A DNA stretch of 64,000 nucleotides from Saccopteryx bilineata (lineage: Eukaryota > Chordata > Mammalia > Chiroptera > Emballonuridae). The notes below the pieces were generated by a model, which was given only the letters and a program-made list of their open reading frames with translations, was not told the DNA's origin and searched no databases. Shown here piece by piece: positions 47,035 through 58,510 of this stretch (its first letter is position 1; every line of letters begins with the position of its first letter). The position numbers and the translations under genes are program-made. The stretch spans positions 126,370,766 to 126,434,765 of the forward strand of contig NC_089491.1 in assembly GCF_036850765.1 (NCBI RefSeq). Reading direction: 5' to 3'.

Positions 47035-47140
47035 TCAAAGATTACTGGTCTGATCCTGGATCAGGGCACATACAGAAACAGATTGATGCTTCTGTCACTC
47101 TCCCTCACTTCTACTCTCTCTAAAATCAATAAATAAATTG
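47035..47140 (+). mobile_element. SINE fragment
   Basis: The short stretch gatcctggatcagggcacat followed by agattgatgcttctgtcac and an aatcaataaataaa tail is the 3' half of a VES-like SINE. The head is missing. Confidence 0.6.
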
Positions 47141-48340
47141 GAAAAAACAAACCAAAACAAGAATAAAAATGAACCATCAGCCTTTTCCTTTGCCACAAGG
47201 CCAACATGTTCTTGATAGCTGATGCTCCTTCAACTTGAATGCCCAAATGAAGTAAATGTGGAACACATAAGCACAGAACTCTGCAAGGACTTGGAATGAA
47301 GAATAAACATTTGCTTTCGTAAACTAATGACATTTGGGACATTTATAAATATTTGTAAACATAACTTTCTTCATAAGATTATTCCTGAGTATACAATCAT
47401 ATTTGTTGATAATTTAATTGCAGTTATTTCTCTCATTATTATTCTTAGTGGTTGTTTTCATATATATATATATATATATATATACATACATACATACAGG
47501 AAATACATTTTTGATATAGCTCAGAAAAAAAAGTATTAGAAAGTTATCCTTCTTTTCTTATCTTGGACAGATTAAATTATATGGTAATTTTTTCTTATGA
47601 AGTCATCTAGGGCTGACACATGTTTAAAAAAGGGTGGAGTATCTGACAATTATAAAATTACTTTTTTGGAGAAAATATTTTTAGACTTTCTTCAATTATC
47701 AGTTTTGGTAAGATATATTTTCTTAGAAAATTATTGATTTCAGATATTTATATTTACTAATAAATAGTAGCTCAAATGAATCATTTTTAATTAAAATAAT
47801 TTCCTTTGTATTGAGTTTACATTTTAAAAAATCCTTTATTTTTATTTGCACAGCACAATGTGTGAATGATTTAATATTAGCATCTAAATTTTAAATATTA
47901 ACATTTAAAAATAAAAATCAGGATTTTTTTGGGTCAAAATAAAGTTACATTTTATTTTTTATAGTTAATACTATAAAAATATTTTTCAAAGTATTAACAT
48001 ATTTTAAACCTTATCTTGTTAAGACATATGCCATTTACTTGGTTTCTATCAATTATGAAATCTTCATTTTGAAAAAAATACAGAAAATCTTATTAAATAA
48101 ATGTCAGTGAAATGTGAAGAATATAACAAGATCTCTTTCATTATCACTGTAGAAAAATATAGTGGCCATCCAACTAAAGATCAGTTTGTAGCTGATTTAG
48201 CAGATATAGGAGTAGAAAAATATTGATTAGCCATCTATATTTTGATTGATAACTTGGCGGGTGACAGAGAAATTTGTTGCTGATAAAAGGGTGAGTTAAA
48301 AAAATGTGGTAAGTGATAAAATTAACATGATCTCAATTGA
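47141..48340. other. Anonymous AT-rich DNA
   Basis: About 1.2 kb, very AT-rich, with a short TA run and TACA repeats at about 47460-47498. No gene or named repeat. Confidence 0.5.
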
Positions 48341-48344
48341 AATG

Positions 48345-48625
48345 GGTGAAGGTGGTCAAAGGTACAAACTTCAAGTTATTATACAAATAAATCCTGAAGA
48401 TGTAATATACAGCATGGGGACTATAGGTAGAAATATTATATTATAAATTTGAAAGTTATTTGGAGAAGAGATTTAAAAGGTCTTATATGAAAAAATTATA
48501 AGTATGTGTAATGATGGATATTAACTAAACTTATTGTGGCACTGTTTTGTAATATATACATAAAGCCCTTATGTTGTACACCTAAAACTAATATATTTAT
48601 ATGTAATTATACCAGAACAAAAGAG
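48345..48625 (+). mobile_element. Old L1 (L1MA-type) 3' UTR
   Basis: The phrases ggtgaaggtggtcaaaggta, aatatacagcatggggacta, atgatggatattaactaaac and atgttgtacacctaaaacta follow the 3' UTR of older placental L1 elements in order. It is heavily mutated. Confidence 0.75.
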
Positions 48626-48772
48626 AAAAAACAACCTCAATAGGTTAGAATAGAGGCTGAGATAAATATGATGTAATTTAACGGGAGGAAAGTAAACATC
48701 ACTATTTTGGTATGGATATGAATTGTCACTATTCAGAATGAAGCTTTGCAGCAAATGGTGACTGTTAGTTTT

Positions 48773-49118
48773 CCTTTTATTGAATTTATTGGGATGACAT
48801 AGGTTAATAAAATTATATACATTTTAGGTACACAGTGAGATATCACTTCCCATTTTTCAGAATGGCTATCACTAATGAATCAACACACAACAAATGTTGG
48901 TAAGAATGTGGAGAAAAAAAAACCTTCGAGCACCATTGGTGGGAATGTAGATTGATGCAGCCACTGTGGAAAGCAATATGAGTTACCTCAAAACATTAAA
49001 AACAGAACTGCCTTATGACCTAGCAATTCCACTTCTGGGAATATATCCAAAGAAAGTTGAAACACTAATTTGAAAGAATATATGCACCCCTATATTCATT
49101 GCAGCATTATTTATAATA
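48773..49118 (-). mobile_element. Short L1 insertion with 5' inversion (twin priming)
   Basis: The left part (48773-48838) is an inverted L1 3' end (attgggatgacataggttaa). The right part (about 48838-49118) is L1 ORF2 C-terminal sequence in the plus orientation (gtggagaaaaaaaaccttcg, accctatattcattgcagca). Both are enclosed by one TSD, gtgactgttagtttt at 48758-48772 and gtgactgctagtttt at 49119-49133 (14 of 15). A single insertion with opposite-facing halves is the known twin-priming outcome. Confidence 0.85.
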
Positions 49119-49499
49119 GTGACTGCTAGTTTTAACTCACCATAACCTGAATTTGAGTCAAAGATATTTTGCTGGTTTATGTGATTTAAGAAATAGCCTA
49201 TTCTGTTTGAACTAACAGATATGTGAGGAACATGTAATAAGAAATATATATATCTGAGTATTCTCTGTGCTGGACGGACTTTTTTGGGATTATTGCATTC
49301 AGTTTTGATACTGGAGTTTGTCAAATAGACAGCTATTTGGATTATAAAACTGGTGAGGTCTAGAAACCATGGTTATGAGAAGTATTGGTAGCAACTAAAA
49401 TTATGATTGTGAAGAATAAAATACTGAAGGAAACTTCTCTTCTAGGAAGTGTTCCATCAATCTCTGTGTTGTGTCCAAGTGTCCCTCTTCTGTGCCTGT

Positions 49500-49720
49500 A
49501 CCACATGTAGTACATTCATTCACTCATTCCATTAAGAATTTTATGGAATGACTGCTCAATGCCAGAAGCTGTTCTACACTCTGGGGCACATAGTGGTAAA
49601 GAAAGATACCTGCTCTTTTAGAACTGACTTAAAGTCACAGACATTAAACAAGTACACATACTAGTGATAGGTGCCATGAGAAAACAAAACAGGGCCCAGT
49701 AATAAAGAGTAATTAGAGAA
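49500..49720 (-). repeat. L2 3' end remnant
   Basis: Inverted L2 3' end: attcattcactcattccatt, actgctcaatgccagaagct, gttctacactctggggcaca. Degenerate but in the expected order. Confidence 0.6.
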
Positions 49721-49869
49721 GGAGTACTTTTTCATATCTTGGTTATGAAAGGCCTTTCTGAGGAGGGGACAATTGACATAAAATGAATTAGAGGAAGAAA
49801 TCAGCCAAGATCTGGTGCAGGCATCTTCCTTGCAGAGGGCTTAGTGAGAGCAAAGGTATCCTGTAGTAG

Positions 49870-50165
49870 GAATGAGCGTGGTATGTGGCAGAAGTAAGGG
49901 ATGAGAGGGATGGGATGGGGGAGGTGTTGAGTAAAAAAGGTGAAGGAATTAAGCAAAGAAAAAGATAACTTGTAGACACAGTGTGGGGATTGAGAGAAGG
50001 AAAGCAGGGTGGGGGAGGTGGAGGAGAGTTAAGGGGGATAGCTGGTGATGGAGGGAGACTTGACGGGGTGTTGAACACAGTGCAATTTACAGATTGTGCT
50101 TCTGAAACCTGTATGATGTTATTTACCAATGTCACCACAATAAATTCAATAAAAAAATTAAAAAG
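49870..50165 (+). mobile_element. Old L1 3' UTR with A-rich tail
   Basis: A G-rich stretch (ggtgggggaggtggaggaga) followed by gaacacagtgcaatttacag, cttctgaaacctgtatgatg, accaatgtcaccacaataaa and an A-rich end. This is the plus-strand 3' end of an older L1. The proline-rich 136-codon frame on the opposite strand is simply the complement of the G-rich UTR. Confidence 0.8.
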
Positions 50166-50199
50166 GTATATAACTGTATGAGATGAAATTAGGAACATA

Positions 50200-50690
50200 A
50201 GCAGGGCTACTTCTTATAGAAAGCTTAGACTGTGGTAAGGAGTTTATATTTTATTCAAAGTGTAATTGGAAAACAAAGCCAGATTCGAGGTTACCCTTCA
50301 CCCTTAATGCCAATAAAGAGAGATGAAGACTAAGTGGGTATAAAGGGTGTTGTCAAATTGCAGCAACTTGAGAAGGCAGGTGACTCCTGTCCAAAGGAAC
50401 TGCCTTCACACTCTCCTGGTGCTGGTGGTTTTTATAGGGTTCAGTAGCAAAAGGAAAAAAAAGGGAAAAGTCCATGCAATAAGTCAAATAACAATATGTA
50501 AGAGGTGGTGGTTCAGCTGTAGAAACTTCTCCTCTGCAAGTTCTTCTGATGTACCACAGGCCCAATCAGCATGGTCCTGTCTGGTGTCCTTTGTAAATCT
50601 TCAAGACAGTCAGGGTCAGGTGTCTTCCAGGAATAGCCTGAACCTGATGCCTCTATGACCATCTCTGCCTTTGGGAATTATCTGTGAAAA
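50200..50690. other. Anonymous intergenic DNA
   Basis: No recognised gene or repeat. The frame 50347-50658 shows no domain. Confidence 0.45.
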
Positions 50691-50694
50691 GACT

Positions 50695-51622
50695 CAATGG
50701 TGGGATTCAGCCAGTTCACACTGGTTCAGCAGAACAAGATACCTAATTTTTTGTTGAGTTCGGTGAACCAGTTATTTAAATGTCCCTTGTAATCAGGGTT
50801 CAGTGTAAGGTGGGCGCCTGAGCAGCTGCCCAATGTATAAATCATAAATTTACATTCCTTATTCATTTTTTCCAACATTTTATTGTGAAAGTTTTTAAAT
50901 ATCCAGCAATGTTGAAGCAATTTTATTGTGCAAATTTTTATATATTTTGCTAGCCTTGCTTTATCAATATCACATATTTATCTATCCACATCCTTCTATC
51001 AATCCACTAATCCATTTTTTGGTGCACTGAAGTAAATTGTATACACATTCGTATATTTGCCTCTAAATAATTCAGCATATATATCATTGAATAGAATTCT
51101 TTATTTGTCTATGATTTATCTTTACTTTTGATATAAGATTTACATACAATAAAATGTTAAATATTAAGTATAAATTCACTGAGTTTTGACATACAACTGT
51201 TTAATCTAAAGAAAGGTCCCTCATGTCCCTTCTCAGTCAACCCTTGTCCCTCTCATCCCAGAGTCAATCACTGTACTGAATTTTCCACCACATATGCAAC
51301 AGCATATTCTAAGCACCCGTAGGAATGTTCATTCCATCCATAGGTGAAAAAAACTGCAAATGAGGATGCCAATCAAGAAGCAATATGGAAATATCTTAAA
51401 TAACAGTTTTATTGTTTTTTGTCAGGTGTTATTTAATGTTTTTTTATTAATATTTTAAAATTTTTTCTTATAATATTATCTAGTTTTTTGTACTTCTTTT
51501 ATTGTTCTTATTTGAATATTAAATGCATGTAATAAACTACCTTTGGTATATCTTTTTTTAATACTTAACAGAGTCATTAGGGCAGAGAACCTGTTGTTAA
51601 AATTATTTAAATACCACCACTG
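50695..51622. mobile_element. TIR transposon halves flanking older DNA
   Basis: The left end reads caatggtgggattcagccag, then tgttgagttcggtgaaccag. The right end reads gtcattagggcagagaacct, then ttatttaaataccaccactg. The outer ends are inverted matches (CA[AG]TGGTGG[GT]ATT). I associate both halves with one repeat family found in bats, but from memory only. The interior at about 50985-51330 resembles an inverted old LINE 3' region. The 8-bp flanks do not match. It may be one element or two solo halves. Confidence 0.5.
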
Positions 51623-51873
51623 ACTATTGTGATTTAAACTTCCCTAATTGTCAGGTCCCTCCCCAGTGTAAGCTTTCCCCAACATTTCTGCAAAGGTAAA
51701 CTTTTCCATATATTTCAACTTAAAGGCCAGAGAGCGTTAGGGTAGCCTAGCAAGCAGAGTAACTATTTCCTAACCCTTATATATCTCCTATTTATTGCAA
51801 TTAAAAGTTACTATTACTAAAGCCAAATTTTTAGCTTTAGGGCTCCCCTATCAAAAGTACATAACATGTTTTG
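51623..51873. other. Anonymous DNA left of L1-C
   Basis: Short non-coding stretch. The L1-C TSD begins at its right edge. Confidence 0.5.
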
Positions 51874-51929
51874 GGAAGGTTTATTTTATTTTATTTTTAA
51901 TTTTTCTTAATTTTTATTTTATTTTTTAA

Positions 51930-53062
51930 ATTATTATTATTATTATTAAATTTAGTGCAGTGACATTGATAAATCAGGGTACATATGTTGAGAGAAAACA
52001 TCTCCAGATTATTTTGACATTTGATTATGCTGCATACCCCTCACCCAAAGTCAAATTGTCTTCCGCCACCTTCTATCTGGTTTTCTTTGTGCCCCTCCCC
52101 TCCCCCCACCCCCTCTCACTCCTTCCTAACCCCGTACCCCCAACCCCCCCACCCCTGTTACTATCACATTCTTGTCCGTGTCTCTGAGTCTCATTTTTAT
52201 GTCCAATCTATGTATGGATTCATATAGTTAGTTTTTTCTGATTTACTTATTTCACTCCATATATGTTATCAAGGTCTGTCCATGTTATTGTAAATGATCC
52301 GATGTCATCATTTTGTATGGCTGAGTAGTATTCCATAGTATATATGTACCAAAGCTTTTTAATTTACTCGTCCTCTGACGGACTCTTTGGGTTGTTTCCA
52401 GATTTTCACTATTGTGAATAATGCTGCCACAAACATGGGGGTGCATTTCTCCTTTTGGAGCAGTTCTCTGGTATTCTTGGGGTATATTCCTAAAAGTGGA
52501 AGAGCTGGGTCAAAAGGCAGTTCGATTTTCAGTTTTTTGAGGAATCTCCATACTGTTTTCCACAGTGGCTGCACCAGTCTGCATTCCCACCAGCAGTGCA
52601 GAAGAGTTCCCTTTTCTCCACATCCTTGCCAGCACTTATTCTGTGTTGTTTTGTTGATGAGGGCCATTCTGACTGGTGTGAGGTGATATCTCATTGTGGT
52701 TTTAATTTGCATTTCTCTAATGATTAGTACTGTTGAGCATTTTTTCATATGCCTATTGGCCATCTGTATGTACTCTTTGGAGAAGTGTCTGTTCATTTCT
52801 TTTTCCAATTTTTTGATTGGATTGTTTGTCTTCCTGGTGTTGAGATTAACAAGTTCTTTATAATTTTTGGTTATTAACCCCTTATCAGATGTATTGTCAA
52901 ATATGTTCTCCCATTGTGTAGTTTGTCTTTTTATTCTGTTCTTATTGTCTTTAGTTGTGCAGAAGCTTTTTAGTTTGATAAAGTCCCATTTGTTTATCCT
53001 ATCTTTTATTTCACTTCCCCTTGGAGATAAATCAGCAAATATATCTCTGCGAGAGTGGTCAT
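51930..53062 (-). mobile_element. L1-D: 5'-truncated L1 in the tail of L1-C
   Basis: It has a T-rich end with ATT repeats near 51930-51950, a 3' UTR with gtacatatgttgagagaaaa and ctcacccaaagtcaaattgt, and the last roughly 230 ORF2 codons. Its 5' edge at about 53062 passes abruptly into the L1-C 3' UTR (attcaattgtcccactgaat). It differs from L1-C in the 3' UTR, resembling L1-B and L1-E instead. Because the L1-C TSD encloses it, it inserted into the L1-C tail. Confidence 0.85.
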
Positions 53063-53093
53063 TCAATTGTCCCACTGAATATAACTCCCTCAC
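52359..53093 (-). pseudogene. L1-D ORF2 C-terminal fragment (longest open frame in the window)
   Basis: A 244-codon open frame. Its first 10 or so codons come from the L1-C 3' UTR; the rest is ORF2 C-terminus. It contains [20 protein letters not shown], the cysteine-rich [18 protein letters not shown] and [20 protein letters not shown], and it diverges near the end. The reverse transcriptase and endonuclease domains are absent, so it is not functional. The openness reflects the relative youth of L1-D. Confidence 0.9.
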
Positions 53094-53329
53094 CCCTCAC
53101 CCTGTATCCCTTTTTATACCCCCTTTACTCCCCTCCCCCTAACTCCCCCCCTTTCCTCTAGGATTTGCTATCTTGTTACCTATATATCTATATTATTTAT
53201 ATATAGTTTCACTAATCCCTTTACCATCTCTGATCCCATCTCCTCAACCCCTTTCCTTTGACTGCTGTCCCTCTGGTCCCTTTGACCCCATATCTGCCTC
53301 TATTCTGTTCCTCAGTTCACTTTGTTCAT

Positions 53330-56300
53330 TAGATTCCACATATCATATATGTGAGATCATATGATATTTTTCTTTCTCTGCCTGGTTTATTTCACTTAGC
53401 ATAATAATCTCGAGGTCTATCCATGCTGTCACAAAAGGTAAGATTTCCTTCTTTTTCACAGCCACGTAGTATTCCATTGTGTATATGTACCACAGCTTTT
53501 TAATCCACTTGTCCACTGATAGACTCTTGGGCTGTTTCCAGATCTTGCCTATTGTAAACAATGTTGCAATAAACATTAGGGTGCATATCTTCTTTTAAAT
53601 CAGTGATTTGGTACTCTTAGGATATATTCCTAAAAGCGGGATAACTAGGTCAAAAGGCAGTTCCATTTTAATTTTTTTTGAGGAAACCCCATACTGTTCT
53701 CCACAGTGGCTGCACAAGTCTGCATTCCCACCAGCAGTGCAGGAAGGTTCCCTTTTCTCCACATCTTTGCCATCATTTATTATGTGTTGTTTTGTTGATG
53801 AGCACCATTCTGACTGGTGTGAGGTGGTATCTCATTGTGGTTTTAATTTGCATTTCTCTGATGATTAGTGATGTTGAACATTTTTTTATATGCCTATTGG
53901 CCATCTGTATGTCCTCTTTGGAGAAGTGTCTGTTCATTTCTTTTGCCCATTTTTTAATTGGATTGTTTATCTTCCTGGTGTTGAGTGTTAGAAGATCTTT
54001 ATAAATTTTGGTTATTAACCCCTTATCAGACGTATTGACAAATATGTTTTCCCATTGTGTGGTTGTCTTTTAACTCTGTTCATGGTGTCTTTTGCTGTAG
54101 AAAAGCTTTTTCGTTTGATATAGTCCCATTTGTTCATCCTGTCCTTTATTTCACTTACCCATGGAGATAAATCAGCAAAAACATTGCTACGAGAGATATC
54201 AGAGAGTTTACTGCCTAGATTTTCTTCCAAGATGTTTATGGTTTTACAACTTACATTTAAGTCTTTTATCCATTTTGAGTTTATTTTTGTGAATGGTATA
54301 AGTTGGTGGTCTAGTTTAACTTTTTTGCATGTACCTGTCCAATTTTCCAAACACCATTTATTAAAGACTGTCTTTACTTCATTGTATACTCTTACCTCTT
54401 TTGTCAAATATCAATTGATCATAAAGGCATGAGTTTATTTTTGGGTTCTCTGTTTTGTTCCATTGATATGTATGCCTGTTCTTATGCCAGTACCAAGCTG
54501 TTTTGAGCACCATGGCCTTGTAATGTAATTTGATATCAGGAAATGTGATACCTCCCACTTTATTCTTCATTTTCAAGATTGCTGTGTCTATTTATGTTCT
54601 TTTTTTGGTTCCATATAATTTTTTGGAATATTTGTTCTATATCTTTGAAGTATGCCATTGGTATTTTAATAGGAGTTTCATGGAATTTATAGATAGCTTT
54701 GGGTAATATAGACATTTTAATGATGTTTATTCTTCCTAACCATAAAAACAGTATATTCTTCAACTTTTTATAATCTTCCTTGACTTTTTTTATCAATGTT
54801 TTATAATTTTCTGAGTACAAGTCTTTAATCTCCTTGGTTAAGTTTACTCCTAGGTACTTTATTTATTTATTTTTTTGCAATAAAGAAGGGGATTGTTTCC
54901 AGAATTTCTCTTTCAGACAGTTTATTGTTGGTGTATAAAAATTCCACCTATTTCTGAATATTAATTTTATATTCTGCCACTTTGCTGAAATCATTTATCA
55001 GGTCTAGTAGTGTTTTTACTGAGAATTTAGGGTTTTCTATGTACAATATCATGTCATCAGTCAATAATGATAGTTTTACTTCTTCTTTTCCAATTTGGAT
55101 ATCTTTTATTTCTTCTTCTTGTCTGATTGCTGTGGCTAGGACTTCCAGAACTATGTTGAATAAGAGTGGTGAAATGGGGTAGTCCTGCCTTGTTCCTTAT
55201 CTTAAGAGGATTGCTTTTAATTTTTGCCCATTGAGTATGATGTTGGCCTGGGTTTGTCATAGATGACCTTTATGTTGAGGTATGTTCCCTGTATTCCCAC
55301 TTTGCTGAGAGTTTTGATCATAATTGGGTGCTGGATTTTATCAAATGCTTTTTCTGAGTCTATTGATATTATCATGTAATTTTTTCCTTTCTTTTGTTTA
55401 TGTGATGAATCACATTGATTGATTTGTGAATATTGTACAAGCCTTGCCTCCCCAGAGTAAATCCCACTTGATTATGATATTTGATATTTTTCATGTATTG
55501 CTGGATATGGTTTTCTACTATTTTTTTGGAATTTTAGCATCTAAGTTCACCAGGTATATTCGCCTATAGTTTTCTTTCTTTGTAGTGTCTTTACCCGCTT
55601 TTGGAATGAGGATTATGCTTGCCTTATAAAAGGAGCTTGGAAGTCTTCCCTCCTCTTGAATTTTTTGAAATAGCTTGAGAAGAATAGGTGTTAGGTCTCT
55701 GAATAATTGGTAAAATACACCTGTGAAACCATCTGGTCTAGGACTTTTGTTTGTTGGGAGTTTTTGATAGCTGTTTCAATTTCATTTGTTATAATCAGTC
55801 TATTTACATTTTCTAATTCTTCCAGATTGAGTTTTGGATGACTATATATTTCTAGAAATTTATCCATTTCACCTAGGTTGTCCAATTTTTTGGCATATAC
55901 ATCTTCATAATATTTTCTTACAATCCTTTGTATTTCTGTGGTGTCAGTTGTTACTTCTCCACTTTCATTTTTAATTTCATTTGAGTCCTCTCTCTTTTTT
56001 CTTGATGAGGCTGGTTAAAGGTTCATCAATCTTGATTACCTTTTCAAAGAACCAGCTCTTGGTTTCATGGATCCTCTGTATTGTTTTTTTTTATATTTAT
56101 GTAATTTATTTCTGCTCTGATCTTTATTTTTTTTTCCTTTTACTTTCTCTGGGCTTTATTTGTTGTTCTTTTTCTAGTTCTTCTTGATGCCAGTTTAAGT
56201 GGTTTATTTGAGATGTTTCTTCCTTCTTAAGGTATACCTGTAATGCTATGAACTTCCCTCTCAGAACTGCTTTTGCTGTATCCTACAAATTTTGAGTTGT

Positions 56301-57557
56301 TTAAAATATGTTTATTTTCCCCTGGCTGGTTGGCTCAATGGTAGAGCGTCAGCCTGGTGTGCAGAAGTCCCAGGTTCAATTCCCAGCCAGGACACACAGG
56401 AGAAGCGCCCATCTGCTTCTCCACCCCTCCCCCTCTCCTTCTTCTCTGTCTCTCTCTTCCTCTCCTACAGCCAAGGCTCCATTGGAGCAAAGATGGCCCG
56501 GGCACTGGGGATGGCTCTGTGGCCTCTGCCTCAGGTGCTAGAATGGCTCTGGTTGCAACAGAGCAATGCCCCAGATGGGCAGAGCATCGCCCCCTGGTGG
56601 GCGTGCTGGGTGGATCCCGGTTGGGCACATGAGGGAGTCTATCTGACTGCCTTCCTGTTTCCAGCTTGAGAAAAATACAAAAAAAATAAAATAAATAAAA
56701 AATACGTTCATTTTCATTTGTTTAAAAAAAATTTTGATTCCTTCCTTGATCTCATTGTTATCCCATTTATTACTTAATAACATGCTATTTAGCCTCTAAG
56801 TCTTTGAATGTTTTTCAGTTTTTCTATTGTAGTTGATTTCTAGTTTCATGCCATTGTCAACAGAGAAGATGTTTGATATGATTTCAGTCTTCTTAAATTT
56901 ATTGAGACTTGTTTTGTGTCCTAACATGTGGTCTATCCTAGAGGAAGTACCATGAACATTTGAAAAGAATGTATATTCTGTTGCTTTTGGGGGGAAGGGT
57001 TTTGAAGGTATCTATTAAATCTAGTTGATCTAGTGTTAAGGCTGCTGTTTCTTTGTTATTTTTTTGTCTGGACGATCTATCTATTGATGTTAGTGGGGTA
57101 TTAAAATCCCCTACTATTATGGTATTTCTGTTGATCTCGCCCTTTATGTCCATCAAAATCTGCTTTATAAATTTATTTTCTCCTATATTAGGCACTTAGA
57201 TATTTACAATAGTTATATCCTCCTTTTGTATTGCTCCCTTTATCATTATGTAGTGTCTGTCTTTATCCCTTTCTACAGCGTTTGTTTTAATACTTTGTCA
57301 GATATAAGTATTGCTACCCCAGCTTTTTTTTTCCATTTTCATTTGTGTGAAATAGTTTTTTTTTTCCATCCCTCCCCTTTTAGTCTTGTATATCTTTTGT
57401 TCTGAGGTGGGTCTTTTTTAGACAACATATGTGTGTGTCCTGTGTTCTTACTCATGCAGCTACCCTATGTTGTTTGATTGGAGCATTTAATCCATTTACA
57501 TTTAAGTTATTATTGATATGTAGTTGTTTATTGCCATTTTTGTTTTTAGATCTACAA
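53330..57557 (-). pseudogene. L1-C ORF2, broken and split by a SINE
   Basis: It starts at the complement of cat at 57555-57557 (MAIN...). The endonuclease part is at 56938-57195 (IIVGDFNTPLTSIDRSSRQK). A SINE interrupts at 56320-56698. Reverse transcriptase is at about 55060-55880; its catalytic box is near 55060 in a damaged frame. Later blocks are at 54560-54820, 54379-54576 and 54015-54407. The C-terminus is at 53343-53576 (MEYYVAVKKKEILPFVTAWI). Stops and frameshifts are frequent. Confidence 0.87.
56320..56698 (+). mobile_element. tRNA-derived SINE, second family, inside L1-C ORF2
   Basis: Head ccctggctggttggctcaat, B-box region ggttcaattcc, body aaagatggcccgggcactgg, tail cttgagaaaaatac plus AAAT repeats. 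TSD aaaatatgtttattttc at 56303-56319 and aaaatacgttcattttc at 56699-56715 (15 of 17). Confidence 0.92.
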
Positions 57558-57589
57558 TTTTCTTTTTTTCTTTTTTTTCCTTTGCTCTT

Positions 57590-58510
57590 TTTATTGCAGG
57601 CCCCTTAACATTTTGTGTAGTACTGGTTTGGTTGTAATGAATTCCTTGAGACTTTTTTGCCTGGTAAGCTTTTTATTTCTCCTTCAATTTTTACAAAAGC
57701 CTTGCTGGATAAAGAAGTCTTGGTTGTAGATTGTTGCTTTTCATCACTTCCAGTATTTCTTGCCAATGTCTTCTGGCCTGAAGTGTTTCTGTTGAGGAGT
57801 ATAATGTCATCCTTATGGGGGCTTCTCTGTAGGTAATTAACTGCTTTTCTCTTGCAGCTTTTAGTATTCTTTCTTTGTCTCTTAACTTTGACACTTTAAT
57901 TATGATGTGTCTTGCTGTAAGCCTTCTTGGGTTCTTCTTTAATGGAACTCTCTGTGCTTCTTGAACTTGTGTGAATCTTTTCTCCATTAATTTAGGGAAT
58001 ATTTCAGGTATGATTTCTTCAAACAGGTTTTTTATGCTTTGTTTGTTCTTTCTCTTTCATGAACCTCATGATGCAAATGTTGTATCTCTTCATGTCACAA
58101 AGCTCTCTTAGAGTTTCCTCAGTCTTTTTGAGACTCTTTTCTTTTTGCTGCACTTTTCTGTGTCTTCATTTATCTTGTCCTCTAAGTCGCTGATTCAGTT
58201 CTTCTCTTCATCCATTCTGCTATTGATTCCTTCTAGTGCAGTCTTTATTTCTGATATTATATTGTCATTTCTGACTGGTTCTTTTTTTATGATTTCAGTG
58301 TCTTTTTTGATGTTTGCTATCTCTTTATTTAGATGTTTATTATGTCCAATTATTGTTGCTCTAAGATCCTTGAAAATCCTAAAAATCATTGTTTTAAACT
58401 CTACATCTGGTAGTTTGGTTACTTCCATCTCATTCAGTTCTTGTTCTGGTGATTTCTCTTGTTGATTCACTTGGGTCGCATTTCTCTGTCTGCCTATTTT
58501 GTCTGTGTAT
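57590..58510 (-). pseudogene. L1-C ORF1, broken
   Basis: The N-terminal part is at 58195-58470 (HLNKEIANIKKDTEIIKKEP) with a coiled-coil pattern. The C-terminal domain is at 57691-57987 (ILKAAREKQLITYREAPIRM, then STETLQARRHWQEI). Between them the frame is shifted. It aligns with L1-A ORF1 block for block, which supports a shared subfamily. Confidence 0.82.

Noticed and set aside
49788..50198. 136-codon proline/serine-rich frame on the minus strand
   Set aside because: It is the complement of a G-rich L1 3' UTR and has no domain.
52359..53093. 244-codon open frame, the longest in the window, as a host gene
   Set aside because: Its content is L1 ORF2 C-terminus with the CWQGCGEK...CWWEC cysteine block, fused to UTR sequence of the neighbouring L1.
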